NCBI GenBank assembly: GCA_002427105.1
Contig: DIPM01000027.1
Location: forward strand, 1 to 64,000
Reading direction: 5' to 3'
DNA from: Marinilabiliaceae bacterium UBA5488
GTDB taxonomy: Bacteria; Bacteroidota; Bacteroidia; Bacteroidales; Marinilabiliaceae
DNA length: 64,000 nt
Shown one piece after another: positions 45,188 through 54,753 of the stretch (the first letter of the stretch is position 1; each line of letters starts with the position of its first letter). The notes below the pieces were generated by a model, which was given only the letters and a program-made list of their open reading frames with translations, searched no databases and was not told the DNA's origin. The translations under genes were made by a program, and so were the position numbers.

Positions 45188-48100
45188 ATGAATATGCGAG
45201 AGAGATTGCCGATGGCGCAAGGTATGTACGACCCGGCAAATGAGCATGATAACTGTGGTATCGGTTTTGTGGCAAATATCAAGGGCATAAAATCTAAGGA
45301 AATAGTTCGCCGGGGCCTGGAAGTCTTAGTAAATATGACTCACCGCGGCGCCGAAAGTTCTGACAATAAGTCGGGTGATGGTGCAGGTATATTGATGCAG
45401 ATGCCTGACAGTTTTTTCAGAGGCTTAGTACCAGGCTTAGGCTTTGATTTGCCTTCTGCCGGTAAATATGGCTCAGGCTTAGTGTTTCTTCCGCGAAACG
45501 GGAAAGATGCCCTTGCCTGTATTGAGGAGCTCAACAGTCAACTTGAGTCTGAAGGTTTGATACTAATAGGATATAGGGATGTTCCTGTTGACAATCGTGC
45601 ACTTGGCGATATTGCGCGAAGCAATGAGCCGATGATCAGGCAAATATTTGTAGGTGGCGATTATGAGCAAGACTTACTTGAACGTAAGCTATATATTGCG
45701 CGAAAAGTAACTGAGGGAAAAATCCGAAATTCCTCACTTAAACAAAAATCTCACTTCTATATCGTCAGCCTTTCAAGCAAAGTATTTATTTATAAAGGAA
45801 TGTTGACGCCGGGGCAGTTGGGTGAATACTTTCTTGACTTGCAGCATCCTGAGATTTCAAGTGCTATTGCTCTTGTTCATTCCCGCTTTAGTACCAATAC
45901 CTTTCCTACCTGGGATTTGGCTCAACCTTTCCGCATGATAGCGCATAATGGTGAGATTAACACAATAAAAGGCAACCGCTTATGGATGGAGGCACGTGAA
46001 GGGCTTCTGGAGTCTGATTTGTTTGGCGATGATTTGAAAAAGCTTTTCCCGGTTATTGAGCCCGGTAAAAGTGATTCAGCTTCGCTCGATAATGTGCTTG
46101 AGTTTCTCTTTATGACCGGGCGCAGCCTTCCGCATGCACTTACTATGCTTATTCCGGAATCGTGGAACGACAAGAATCCTATCCCGCCAAGTTTGAAAGC
46201 CTATTACGAATATCACAGCACAATAATGGAGCCATGGGACGGGCCTGCCTCCATTCTCTTCTCTGACGGTCGTTATATCGGCGGAACACTTGACAGAAAC
46301 GGCTTGCGCCCCTCGCGCTATGTGATTACAAAAAATGATATGATAGTAATGGGCTCTGAAGTTGGAGTCCAGGTCTTCCCACCCGACGAAATAGTAAAGA
46401 AAGGTCGCTTGCGGCCTGGCAAGCTCTTGCTTGTAGATACCCAGCTTGGAATTATTATTCCTGACGAAGAGACCAAGTCTCAGCTCTCGCGCCTGCATCC
46501 TTACGAAAACTGGCTTAAGGAAAATAGAATAAGATTAGACGATATTAAAGTGAAACAGCGTGTTTCGTCATCTTTGGGCAATAAGTTTGATATTTACCTT
46601 AAGGCTTTCGGATATAATAAGGAAGATGTTGAGCAGATAATTTTTCCGATGGCCACCTCGGCCAATGAGCCTATTGGTTCGATGGGAAATGATACGCCTA
46701 TGGCTGCCTTATCGGCTAAGCCTCAAAGGCTCTTTTCTTATTTTCGTCAGCTTTTCGCACAAGTCACAAATCCTGCCATCGACCCTATTCGCGAGAGTCT
46801 GGTCATGGCGCTGACAAGCTATATCGGGTCGGTTTCTAAAAATTTGTTGATTGAAACTCCGGCTCAATGCCGTTCTATCAAGTTTACTTCGCCTGTGGTA
46901 ACCAATACGGACCTGGGTAAGATAAAAGACTTCAGGCGTGAGGAGTTTAGCCATGTCACTCTTCCTATGACCTTTAAGCTCAAGGATGGAGGCCGCGGTC
47001 TTCGCACGGCGCTTGACGCGATCTGTGTGGCAGCAGCCAAGGCCGTTGATGAGGGCAATAATTACATAATATTGAGTGACAGGGATATTTCTGCCGAGAT
47101 GGCTGCCATTCCATCATTGCTGGCTACATCTGCTGTTCATCATCATCTTGTCAGGGCTAAAAAGAGGATGCAGGTAGGGCTGATAATCGAAACCGGAGAA
47201 GCTCGTGAAGTCATGCATTTTGCCCTGCTTTTGGGATATGGAGCCAGCGTTATTAATCCCTATCTGTGTTTTGCCTCTATTGATGAGATGGTGAAGTTAG
47301 GAAAGATAAAGATGGACTATGATGAGGCTCGCGAGAACTATATCAAGGCCGTAGATAAAGGTCTGATGAAAATCCTTTCCAAGATGGGGATTTCGACCCT
47401 TCGAAGTTACCATGGAGCTCAATTGTTTGAAGCTGTTGGATTAGCCGGGGAAGTAATTGATAATTATTTCACGGGAACTCCTTCGCGTATTGGCGGAGTG
47501 GGCTTCGATGAGCTTGCCCGTGAGGCGCAAATGTTTCACGAGGCGGCCTTCGATGAAATGAGTGAAGAAGGGCTTTTGGACAGTTTTGGCGTTTATTCTT
47601 TCCGCAAATACGGCGAAAAGCACGCTTGGAATCCCGAAACAGTAGGAATGCTGCAGTGGGCAACTTCCGAAAATGATTATTTGAAATTCAAAGAATATTC
47701 CCGTAGGGTTGATGAGGACAATCGCAGTCCCCTGTTTTTGCGAGGTCTTCTTAAGCTAAAGGAGGCAAAGCCTATTGATATTAATGAGGTAGAGCCGCCT
47801 GAAGTTATAATGAAGCGCTTTGTTACCGGAGCTATGTCGTACGGGTCAATATCCAAAGAGGCTCACGAAGCTCTGGCTCTGGCTATGAATAAAATTGGAG
47901 GCCGTAGCAATACGGGTGAAGGAGGTGAAGATGCGGGCAGGTTTAAGTCAAATGCCCGCAGCGCAATTAAGCAAGTTGCCAGTGGTCGTTTTGGGGTTAC
48001 TAATAACTATCTGGTAAATGCTGATGAACTCCAGATAAAAATCGCCCAGGGCGCCAAGCCCGGCGAGGGTGGCCAACTGCCCGGCTATAAGGTGGATAAG

Positions 48101-49723
48101 GTTATAGCAGGCCTGCGCAACTCCACTCCGGGCATCACACTGATTTCGCCTCCTCCGCATCACGATATTTACTCAATTGAAGATTTGGCTCAGCTTATCT
48201 TCGACCTTAAATGCACAAATCCCAGCGCTCGTGTCAGTGTTAAGCTGGTGTCTGAAAATGGAGTGGGCACTGTAGCTGCCGGAGTTGCAAAGGCTCACGC
48301 CGACCTGATTGTGATTAGCGGCACCGAGGGCGGCACAGGTGCCAGTCCTGTCAGTTCGATAAAACATGCCGGACTGCCTGTTGAGCTTGGCCTTGCTGAA
48401 GTGCAGCAGACTTTGGTACTTAACAATCTGCGAGGGCGTGTTAAGCTGCAATGCGATGGTCAGTTAAAGACCGGGCTTGACGTAATAAAAATGGCATTGA
48501 TGGGAGCTGAGGAATATGGCTTTGCCACCTCAAGCCTGGTAGTATTGGGTTGTATTATGATGCGTAAGTGTCATCTTAATACTTGTCCTGCCGGTATCGC
48601 CACACAGGACGAAGAGTTGAGAAAGCGTTTTTTGGGCAAATATCACAATCTGATTAATTTCTTCACTTTTATAGCAATGGAAGTCAGGGAGTACCTGGCA
48701 GCCTTGGGGATGAAGTCAATGGATGATATTATTGGTCGTTCTGACCTGCTTGAGCAAGACCCGGAAGTAGGAAATTGGAAGTCGAAGGGTCTTGACTTAT
48801 CGTCCTTGATATATTTCCCGAAGGAGGGTCATAAATATTCCTTGCGACATACTTCGACTCAAAAGCATAAGATAGAAAACTTGCTCGATCATGAGCTTAT
48901 TCGTTTGGCGCGGCCGGCGATTCAGAGCAAAAGCAAGGTTTGGATTGCTCACCCTATTGCCAATACCAACCGCTCTGTCGGGGCTATGCTTTCGGGAGAA
49001 ATATCAAGAATTTATGGAGAAGAGGCCTTGCCAAAAGACACTATCAATTGCGCTTTTACCGGTTCAGCGGGTCAAAGTTTTGGGGCCTTCCTTGTAAAAG
49101 GAGTGACTTTTAGACTTGAGGGTGATGCTAACGACTATCTCGGGAAAGGACTGTCGGGTGGTGAAATTGTTGTAGTGCCTCCCGGAAATTCCGGTTTTCG
49201 ACCTGATGAGAATATTATCATCGGAAATACTGTGCTTTATGGAGCTACAAGCGGGGCGGCCTATATTCACGGAGTGGCAGGCGAGCGCTTTGCAGTCCGC
49301 AATTCGGGTGCAATAGCTGTGGTAGAAGGAGTGGGTGACCACTGTTGTGAATATATGACAGGAGGACGTGTGGTTGTTATTGGGAGTACGGGTCGTAATT
49401 TTGCCGCCGGAATGAGTGGTGGAGTGGCTTATGTACTTGATGAGAAGGGAAACTTTGATTATTTCTGTAATAAGGGCCTGGTTGAGTTAAGTCCGGTTCA
49501 TGATTATGATGATATCCATGAGTTGCAGCAGATGCTGAGTGCTCATCTCTTGCACACCAATAGCGATAAGGCTCGTGAGGTATTAGTCAATTGGGATTTT
49601 TATCTTCCCAAATTTGTAAAGCTTATTCCTTTTGAATATAAGAAAGTTCAGCAACAGCAGAAGCTGCGGGAGTTGGAGCGCAAACTGGCAGAAACTGAGG
49701 ACGCACCCTATATAAGGGAGTAG
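45188..49723 (+). CDS. gltB: Glutamate synthase, large (alpha) subunit
   Basis: This 1511-residue protein has a short propeptide and the class II amidotransferase nucleophile Cys23 (HDNCGIGF), a central domain, the FMN-binding synthase domain (GGRSNTGEGGED) and the 3Fe-4S cysteines in CIMMRKCHLNTC. The C-terminal GXGXG beta-helix domain is present (YMTGGRVVVIG). It makes two glutamates from glutamine and 2-oxoglutarate. gltD follows after 76 bases and glnN comes next, giving a complete GS-GOGAT ammonia assimilation set. Confidence 0.95.
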   Translation: MNMRERLPMAQGMYDPANEHDNCGIGFVANIKGIKSKEIVRRGLEVLVNMTHRGAESSDNKSGDGAGILMQMPDSFFRGLVPGLGFDLPSAGKYGSGLVFLPRNGKDALACIEELNSQLESEGLILIGYRDVPVDNRALGDIARSNEPMIRQIFVGGDYEQDLLERKLYIARKVTEGKIRNSSLKQKSHFYIVSLSSKVFIYKGMLTPGQLGEYFLDLQHPEISSAIALVHSRFSTNTFPTWDLAQPFRMIAHNGEINTIKGNRLWMEAREGLLESDLFGDDLKKLFPVIEPGKSDSASLDNVLEFLFMTGRSLPHALTMLIPESWNDKNPIPPSLKAYYEYHSTIMEPWDGPASILFSDGRYIGGTLDRNGLRPSRYVITKNDMIVMGSEVGVQVFPPDEIVKKGRLRPGKLLLVDTQLGIIIPDEETKSQLSRLHPYENWLKENRIRLDDIKVKQRVSSSLGNKFDIYLKAFGYNKEDVEQIIFPMATSANEPIGSMGNDTPMAALSAKPQRLFSYFRQLFAQVTNPAIDPIRESLVMALTSYIGSVSKNLLIETPAQCRSIKFTSPVVTNTDLGKIKDFRREEFSHVTLPMTFKLKDGGRGLRTALDAICVAAAKAVDEGNNYIILSDRDISAEMAAIPSLLATSAVHHHLVRAKKRMQVGLIIETGEAREVMHFALLLGYGASVINPYLCFASIDEMVKLGKIKMDYDEARENYIKAVDKGLMKILSKMGISTLRSYHGAQLFEAVGLAGEVIDNYFTGTPSRIGGVGFDELAREAQMFHEAAFDEMSEEGLLDSFGVYSFRKYGEKHAWNPETVGMLQWATSENDYLKFKEYSRRVDEDNRSPLFLRGLLKLKEAKPIDINEVEPPEVIMKRFVTGAMSYGSISKEAHEALALAMNKIGGRSNTGEGGEDAGRFKSNARSAIKQVASGRFGVTNNYLVNADELQIKIAQGAKPGEGGQLPGYKVDKVIAGLRNSTPGITLISPPPHHDIYSIEDLAQLIFDLKCTNPSARVSVKLVSENGVGTVAAGVAKAHADLIVISGTEGGTGASPVSSIKHAGLPVELGLAEVQQTLVLNNLRGRVKLQCDGQLKTGLDVIKMALMGAEEYGFATSSLVVLGCIMMRKCHLNTCPAGIATQDEELRKRFLGKYHNLINFFTFIAMEVREYLAALGMKSMDDIIGRSDLLEQDPEVGNWKSKGLDLSSLIYFPKEGHKYSLRHTSTQKHKIENLLDHELIRLARPAIQSKSKVWIAHPIANTNRSVGAMLSGEISRIYGEEALPKDTINCAFTGSAGQSFGAFLVKGVTFRLEGDANDYLGKGLSGGEIVVVPPGNSGFRPDENIIIGNTVLYGATSGAAYIHGVAGERFAVRNSGAIAVVEGVGDHCCEYMTGGRVVVIGSTGRNFAAGMSGGVAYVLDEKGNFDYFCNKGLVELSPVHDYDDIHELQQMLSAHLLHTNSDKAREVLVNWDFYLPKFVKLIPFEYKKVQQQQKLRELERKLAETEDAPYIRE

Positions 49724-49799
49724 ATGGCTGAAATGATGGAAGCCGCGCTGTCGGTTTTTATGCGCTGAACTAACAGTTTACATCAAAAATTGAAAGGTT

Positions 49800-51227
49800 A
49801 TGGGAAATCCAAAAGGTTTTATAGAAGTGGAACGCAAAGTAAGCGGTAACCGGCCGGTCAGAGAGCGTGTTGATGATTATGGTGAAGTTGAGCAAGTTCT
49901 TGATGATCAGGACAGGCGTCTTCAGGCATCGCGATGCATGGATTGCGGTATTCCATATTGTCATTGGGCCTGCCCGGTAGGCAGCAAAATCCCTGAATGG
50001 CAGGATGCACTATATAAAGGAGATTACGGACTGGCAAGTCAGATACTCCATTCGACCAACAGTTTTCCGGAGTTCACGGGTCGTGTTTGTCCTGCCCCTT
50101 GTGAAAAGTCCTGCGTGCTTGCCATCCACGATGAGGCCGTGACTATCCGTGAAAATGAGGCTTCGACTGTCGAGAAAGCTTTTGAGCTGGGATTGGTTAT
50201 TCCGCGGATGCCAAAAATCAGAACAGGCAAGAAGGTCGCCGTAATAGGTTCGGGCCCTTCCGGTTTATCAGTAGCCGACCGCCTAAATCAGGCAGGCCAC
50301 AGTGTCTGTGTTTTTGAACGTGATGATGCTCTGGGAGGGCTCTTGCGTTATGGTATTCCTGACTTCAAACTAAATAAAAAGGTTGTTGATCGCCGTATTC
50401 AGCTTTTTGAGGCTGAAGGCATTGAATTTAGGACTAATGTGTCGGTAGGCGAAACGATCAGCGGCAAGGAGCTGTTGCAACAGTATGATGCTGTTGTTTT
50501 GGCTATTGGTGCTATGAAGCCGCGCGACCTGGCTGTTGAGGGACGAGAGCTTGCAGGCGTTTATTTTGCAATGGAGTATTTGAAGCAGCAGAATAAGGTA
50601 AATCGTGGCGTGACTTTTAATGGAGAGCGTATTAATGCTGCCGGCAAGAGGGTTTTGGTTATAGGAGGAGGCGATACCGGAAGCGACTGCGTAGGCACCG
50701 CCAACCGTCAGAGAGCAGAGTGGGTAGGTCAGCTTGAGATACTTCCCAGACCGCCTGAAAAGCGACAGCCCGGTAATCCATGGCCTTATTGGGCAAATGT
50801 GTTGAAAATATCCTCTTCTCATGAGGAAGGTTGCGAGCGTATGTGGAGCCTTTCAACTCATCGCTTTATCGGCGAGAAGGGCAGATTGACCGGGGTTGAA
50901 GTTCAGGAGGTGGATTGGAAAAAGTTAGATGGTAAATGGCAGATGCAGGAGAAGGAAGGTACCCTTAGGATTATCAAGGCCGATATGGTTCTGCTTTCTA
51001 TGGGATTTGTTCATCCGGTTCATGAGGGCTTAATTACAGAGTTAGGCCTCGAGCTCGACCAAAGAGGCAATATCAAAGTTGACAAGGACTTTGCCACAAG
51101 TCAGGCAGGTGTTTTTGCAAGCGGCGACGCTGCCATTGGAGCCAGTCTGGTTGTTACCGCTATAGCTAAAGGGCAGGAATGTGCTTTGAAGGTGCATGAA
51201 TTTTTGAAAAAGCTGACAATAATTTAA
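49800..51227 (+). CDS. gltD: Glutamate synthase, small (beta) subunit
   Basis: This 475-residue flavoprotein has N-terminal Fe-S cysteines (RCMDCGIPYCHWACP and CPAPCEKSC), an FAD motif GSGPSGLS and an NADPH motif GGGDTGSDC. It feeds electrons to GltB. Full length and directly downstream of gltB. Confidence 0.95.
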   Translation: MGNPKGFIEVERKVSGNRPVRERVDDYGEVEQVLDDQDRRLQASRCMDCGIPYCHWACPVGSKIPEWQDALYKGDYGLASQILHSTNSFPEFTGRVCPAPCEKSCVLAIHDEAVTIRENEASTVEKAFELGLVIPRMPKIRTGKKVAVIGSGPSGLSVADRLNQAGHSVCVFERDDALGGLLRYGIPDFKLNKKVVDRRIQLFEAEGIEFRTNVSVGETISGKELLQQYDAVVLAIGAMKPRDLAVEGRELAGVYFAMEYLKQQNKVNRGVTFNGERINAAGKRVLVIGGGDTGSDCVGTANRQRAEWVGQLEILPRPPEKRQPGNPWPYWANVLKISSSHEEGCERMWSLSTHRFIGEKGRLTGVEVQEVDWKKLDGKWQMQEKEGTLRIIKADMVLLSMGFVHPVHEGLITELGLELDQRGNIKVDKDFATSQAGVFASGDAAIGASLVVTAIAKGQECALKVHEFLKKLTII

Positions 51228-51235
51228 GGTTTTAG

Positions 51236-51266
51236 ATTTGACCCCTGTTTTTTAGGGGGGTCAAAT
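51236..51266. promoter_or_regulatory. Inverted repeat between gltD and glnN
   Basis: ATTTGACCCC (51236-51245) pairs perfectly with GGGGTCAAAT (51257-51266). On the + strand the stem is followed by A's, not U's, so it is not a standard terminator for gltD; the U-run falls on the opposite strand. It could be an operator or an RNA element ahead of glnN, which starts 98 bases later. The spacer has no other clear signal. Confidence 0.45.
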
Positions 51267-51364
51267 AAAAAAAATTCATAATATATTATTTTTAACACAA
51301 AATATTAATGGTGTTTTCTCAATTTATCAGATATTTGCCTTGATAACTTTCAAATACAACAGCT

Positions 51365-53557
51365 ATGGCAACATTAAGATTTTTTGCTCTAAAGGAGTTA
51401 CTTGGCCGAAAGCCACTCTACATTGATGACCTTGGAAAGTTAACATCTGATTATTTCGGGAAGTATGTTTTTGATAAGGCTAAGATGAAAAAGTACTTAT
51501 CACGAGAAGCATACAGCCACGTTATGGATGCAATTGATAAAGGTACGCGTGTTGATCGTAAGATGGCAGACCAGATTGCACTTGGCATGAAGGCCTGGGC
51601 TATCGAAAACAAAGCCACTCACTATACTCACTGGTTTCATCCTCTGACTGATGCCACGGCAGAAAAACATGATGCCTTTATAGAGCTTGATAATGCGGGC
51701 GGTGTGGTAGAATCCCTAAACGGGAAATTACTGGTTCAGCAAGAGCCTGATGCTTCAAGTTTCCCCTCAGGCGGCATCCGTAACACCTTTGAAGCTCGCG
51801 GTTACACTGCATGGGATGTTTCATCTCCGGCCTTTATCGTGGGTACTACCCTATGTATTCCTACAATATTTGTTTCCTATACCGGTGAGGCACTTGATTA
51901 TAAAACTCCTTTGCTTAAGGCCTTGGCCGCAGTGGATAAAGCGGCTGTTGATGTGTGTCAGTTTTTCGATAAGAATGTGACCAAGGTCAACAGCAATTTA
52001 GGATGGGAGCAGGAGTACTTCCTGGTGGATGAAGCGCTTTATATGGCACGTCCTGATTTGATGCTTACCCAGAGAACTCTTATGGGGCATTCGTCAAGTA
52101 AGGATCAGCAGTTGGAAGACCACTATTTTAGCTCTATCCCCGAAAGGGTGATTGCCTATATGGAAGAATTCGAACGGGAGGCCTATTTGCTCGGTATCCC
52201 CGTGAAAACTCGTCATAATGAGGTGGCTCCCAATCAGTTTGAGATAGCTCCAATTTACGAAGAGGCTAATCTTGCCAATGATCACAATCAGCTGCTTATG
52301 GATGTTATGAAGCGTATCGCACGTAAGCATCATTTTGCTGTTTTGTTTCACGAGAAGCCTTATAAAGGAATTAACGGTTCGGGCAAGCACAACAACTGGT
52401 CGCTTAGCACGGATACCGGAGTTAACCTGCTATCGCCGGGCAAGAATCCCCGCACCAACATGCAGTTTTTGACCTTCCTGCTCAATGTTATGAAAGCCGT
52501 ACAGGAGCATCAGGATCTGCTTTTGGCCAGTATTTTGACGGCAAGCAATACTCATCGTTTGGGGGCAAATGAAGCTCCACCCTCGATTATTTCCATCTTC
52601 CTTGGGCATGAGCTTAGTCGTGTGCTCAATGAGTTGGAGGAATCTGTGCCTGATAAGAAGATGACTCCCGACCAGAAGACTTCAATTAAGCTTGATATTG
52701 GCAAAATTCCTGAAATTTTGTTAGACAACACCGACCGTAACCGTACTTCGCCCTTTGCCTTTACCGGAAATCGCTTTGAGTACCGGGCAGTGGGCTCATC
52801 GGCTAACTGTGCTTCAGCGCTTATAGTGCTCAATACAATTGTTGCCGAACAGCTTAAATGCTTCAAAAAAGAGGTTGACGTAATGGTTGACAAAGGTGTT
52901 AAAAAGGATGAGGCCATACTTCAGATATTGAAAAAGTACATTAAGGAAACCAAGGCAATTCGTTTTGATGGCAACGGCTATAGTCAGGAGTGGGTTGAAG
53001 AAGCTGCGCGCCGAGGTCTCCTCAATATCTCTAACGTTCCCGAAGCTCTTAAAGCTTATCTTACAGAAAAGTCGATTAAGGTATTTGCCGGAAGCGATGT
53101 TTTTAGCGTCAAGGAACTGGAGGCCCGCGTTGAGGTAGAGCTTGAAAAGTTTACTAAAAAGATCCAGATAGAATCTCGCGTTCTTGGTGATTTATCGGTT
53201 AATCATATTATCCCGACCGGGGTTAGTTATATGAATACATTGATTACTAACGTGCAAGGTTTGAAGGATGTCTTTGGTGACGGGCCCGATTTTAGAGAGC
53301 TGGTTGGCGACCGCCTGGAGCTGATTAAGAAGATTTCAAATCATATCCATAGTATTAAAACCAAGACAACTGCTATGGTTAATGAGCGGAAAATTGCCAA
53401 CAAAGAAGACGATCTTCACAAAAAGGCTGATTTGTATAATATCAATGTACGCCCTTATTTGGAGGATGTTCGCTATCATATTGACAAATTGGAGCTTATC
53501 GTTGACAATGAGATATGGCCGCTTCCAAAATACCGGGAGCTACTCTTTGCAAGGTAG
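51365..53557 (+). CDS. glnN: Type III glutamine synthetase
   Basis: This 730-residue protein has the size and layout of GSIII (GlnN), far longer than GSI, and the family stretches GWEQEYFLVD, KTRHNEVAPNQFE and NRTSPFAFTGNRFEYRAVG. It makes glutamine from glutamate, ammonia and ATP. Following gltBD, it completes the ammonia assimilation route. A C-terminal helical extension (about 600-730) is typical of the type. Confidence 0.95.
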   Translation: MATLRFFALKELLGRKPLYIDDLGKLTSDYFGKYVFDKAKMKKYLSREAYSHVMDAIDKGTRVDRKMADQIALGMKAWAIENKATHYTHWFHPLTDATAEKHDAFIELDNAGGVVESLNGKLLVQQEPDASSFPSGGIRNTFEARGYTAWDVSSPAFIVGTTLCIPTIFVSYTGEALDYKTPLLKALAAVDKAAVDVCQFFDKNVTKVNSNLGWEQEYFLVDEALYMARPDLMLTQRTLMGHSSSKDQQLEDHYFSSIPERVIAYMEEFEREAYLLGIPVKTRHNEVAPNQFEIAPIYEEANLANDHNQLLMDVMKRIARKHHFAVLFHEKPYKGINGSGKHNNWSLSTDTGVNLLSPGKNPRTNMQFLTFLLNVMKAVQEHQDLLLASILTASNTHRLGANEAPPSIISIFLGHELSRVLNELEESVPDKKMTPDQKTSIKLDIGKIPEILLDNTDRNRTSPFAFTGNRFEYRAVGSSANCASALIVLNTIVAEQLKCFKKEVDVMVDKGVKKDEAILQILKKYIKETKAIRFDGNGYSQEWVEEAARRGLLNISNVPEALKAYLTEKSIKVFAGSDVFSVKELEARVEVELEKFTKKIQIESRVLGDLSVNHIIPTGVSYMNTLITNVQGLKDVFGDGPDFRELVGDRLELIKKISNHIHSIKTKTTAMVNERKIANKEDDLHKKADLYNINVRPYLEDVRYHIDKLELIVDNEIWPLPKYRELLFAR

Positions 53558-53765
53558 GGCGAGGGAGGTCAGAGTTTTAAGTTTAAAGTTTTAAGTTCAG
53601 AGTTTGTCTTTTGTCTTTTCATTATAAAGGTTGACAAGATTATACAAGATTCAATTGTCTTTTTGTCGGCAAAAAAACCGATTTCGTCGGTTTTAATTTA
53701 TACATGTATTATAATTATTACTTTTATTGCAATGTTTAATCTATTTTTTAATTAATACTATTGCA

Positions 53766-54224
53766 ATGAAAAGAGTGTTATTAGTTATGTTGGCAGTTGC
53801 TTTTTCTGCTGTTTCTTTTAGTCAGAACATTTCCGGGAATTGGAAAATGAACGAATCAAAAAGCCAATTGAATGAACAGTTCAGCTTCTCTCCAAAAGCG
53901 ATAAAGATTACTCAGGACGGTAATTCTCTCGTTTTGGTTAAAACAAATGAGTTTCAAGGTCAATCAATGGAGGCGACTGAAAAGTACACCCTGGATGGAA
54001 AGGATTGTTCAAATCCCGGTTTCATGGATACTGTGAAGAAGTCTACAGTAAATGTTTCTGCTGATAAAAAAACAGTTAAAATTGTTAGCAAGGTGGTTAT
54101 GGATAATGGGGATATAAATATTGAAGAAATTTTTTCTATTGAAGGAGGTAATTTGGTTTTTGTAAGCAAATCTTCATCTTCTTTTGGTGAATCGACTGAA
54201 ACTGTCGTTTATGACAAACTTTGA
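53766..54224 (+). CDS. Small secreted protein
   Basis: This 152-residue protein starts at ATG 53766 with a signal peptide (MKRVLLVMLAVAFSAVSFSQ); the upstream Met at 53727 does not fit. The mature part (NISGNWKMNESKSQLNEQF, then alternating beta strands with YTLDGKD and YDKL end) looks like a lipocalin-like barrel. No named function. A terminator follows at 54311. Confidence 0.7.
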   Translation: MKRVLLVMLAVAFSAVSFSQNISGNWKMNESKSQLNEQFSFSPKAIKITQDGNSLVLVKTNEFQGQSMEATEKYTLDGKDCSNPGFMDTVKKSTVNVSADKKTVKIVSKVVMDNGDINIEEIFSIEGGNLVFVSKSSSSFGESTETVVYDKL

Positions 54225-54310
54225 TTTTCTCTATGAAGGTTGCCAAAAGGTGAGAATAACTGTTTAAGAGGCCTTCTAAGGCTATCTTTTACGATGCAAC
54301 CCGATATAAT

Positions 54311-54340
54311 AAAAAGTCTTCCTGTTTTGGAGGACTTTTT
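54311..54340 (+). terminator. Rho-independent terminator after the small secreted protein gene
   Basis: AAAAAGTCTTCC pairs with GGAGGACTTTTT over a six-base loop, ending in a U-run, 87 bases after the stop at 54224. Confidence 0.75.
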
Positions 54341-54753
54341 GTTTCTCGTAGGTCTGATTTCCATTCTTTCAGTAACAGTATTGATTTTTGATTTTGTTGA
54401 TAACTTTCCAGAATTTGGAAAAATGTAATTAAAATATTTTGCTAATCGTTAAGAAATGTTGTGTAACTGTTGTGTTCCCTGCATTTTGAGATAGTGTGAT
54501 ATTTCCATTAACGGGACATTAATTATTTATTAAAATCTCAATGGTTTTCTTTTTGGAAAACTTTTGAGATTTTTTGATTTGTTATAGGGTTGAAAAATAA
54601 AGGTTTAAGCTTTTGAAGCGGACAACTTCTGATAATTGTTCATAAGTTTTGTTGTTCATAATATTTTCTTGAGCTAACTTGCAAAGGCAATTTTGACTAA
54701 AAAGAAAATATTAACCTTCATCTTAACAGAAGATTAAAAATTCAAGAACAATC
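54341..54753. other. Long leader or intergenic region ahead of nrdJ
   Basis: No gene is supported. It holds the compound hairpin at 54532-54577. I found no B12-box-like pattern. The AT-rich rest (54600-54753) probably contains the nrdJ promoter, but no clean consensus stands out. Confidence 0.5.
54532..54577 (+). terminator. Compound hairpin upstream of nrdJ
   Basis: AAAATCTCAA pairs with TTGAGATTTT (54564-54573), and inside it GTTTTC pairs with GAAAAC, followed by more U's. It is a strong intrinsic terminator shape that does not follow any annotated gene (the upstream one already ends at 54311-54340). It may end a small RNA or act as an attenuator for nrdJ, 176 bases downstream. Confidence 0.6.

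Noticed and set aside
46076..46498. 140-residue minus-strand ORF inside gltB
   Set aside because: It lies antisense to a well conserved enzyme in another frame and shows no domain; a shadow of codon bias. The same holds for the long antisense frames inside glnN, nrdJ, the TAL gene and the oxidoreductase at 32098.
54240..54428. Short + strand ORF of 62 residues
   Set aside because: It runs through the terminator at 54311-54340, and has no ribosome binding site or family resemblance.
54341..54753. Cobalamin riboswitch ahead of the B12-dependent reductase
   Set aside because: No B12-box-like pattern or multi-stem layout was found; only the single nested hairpin is visible.
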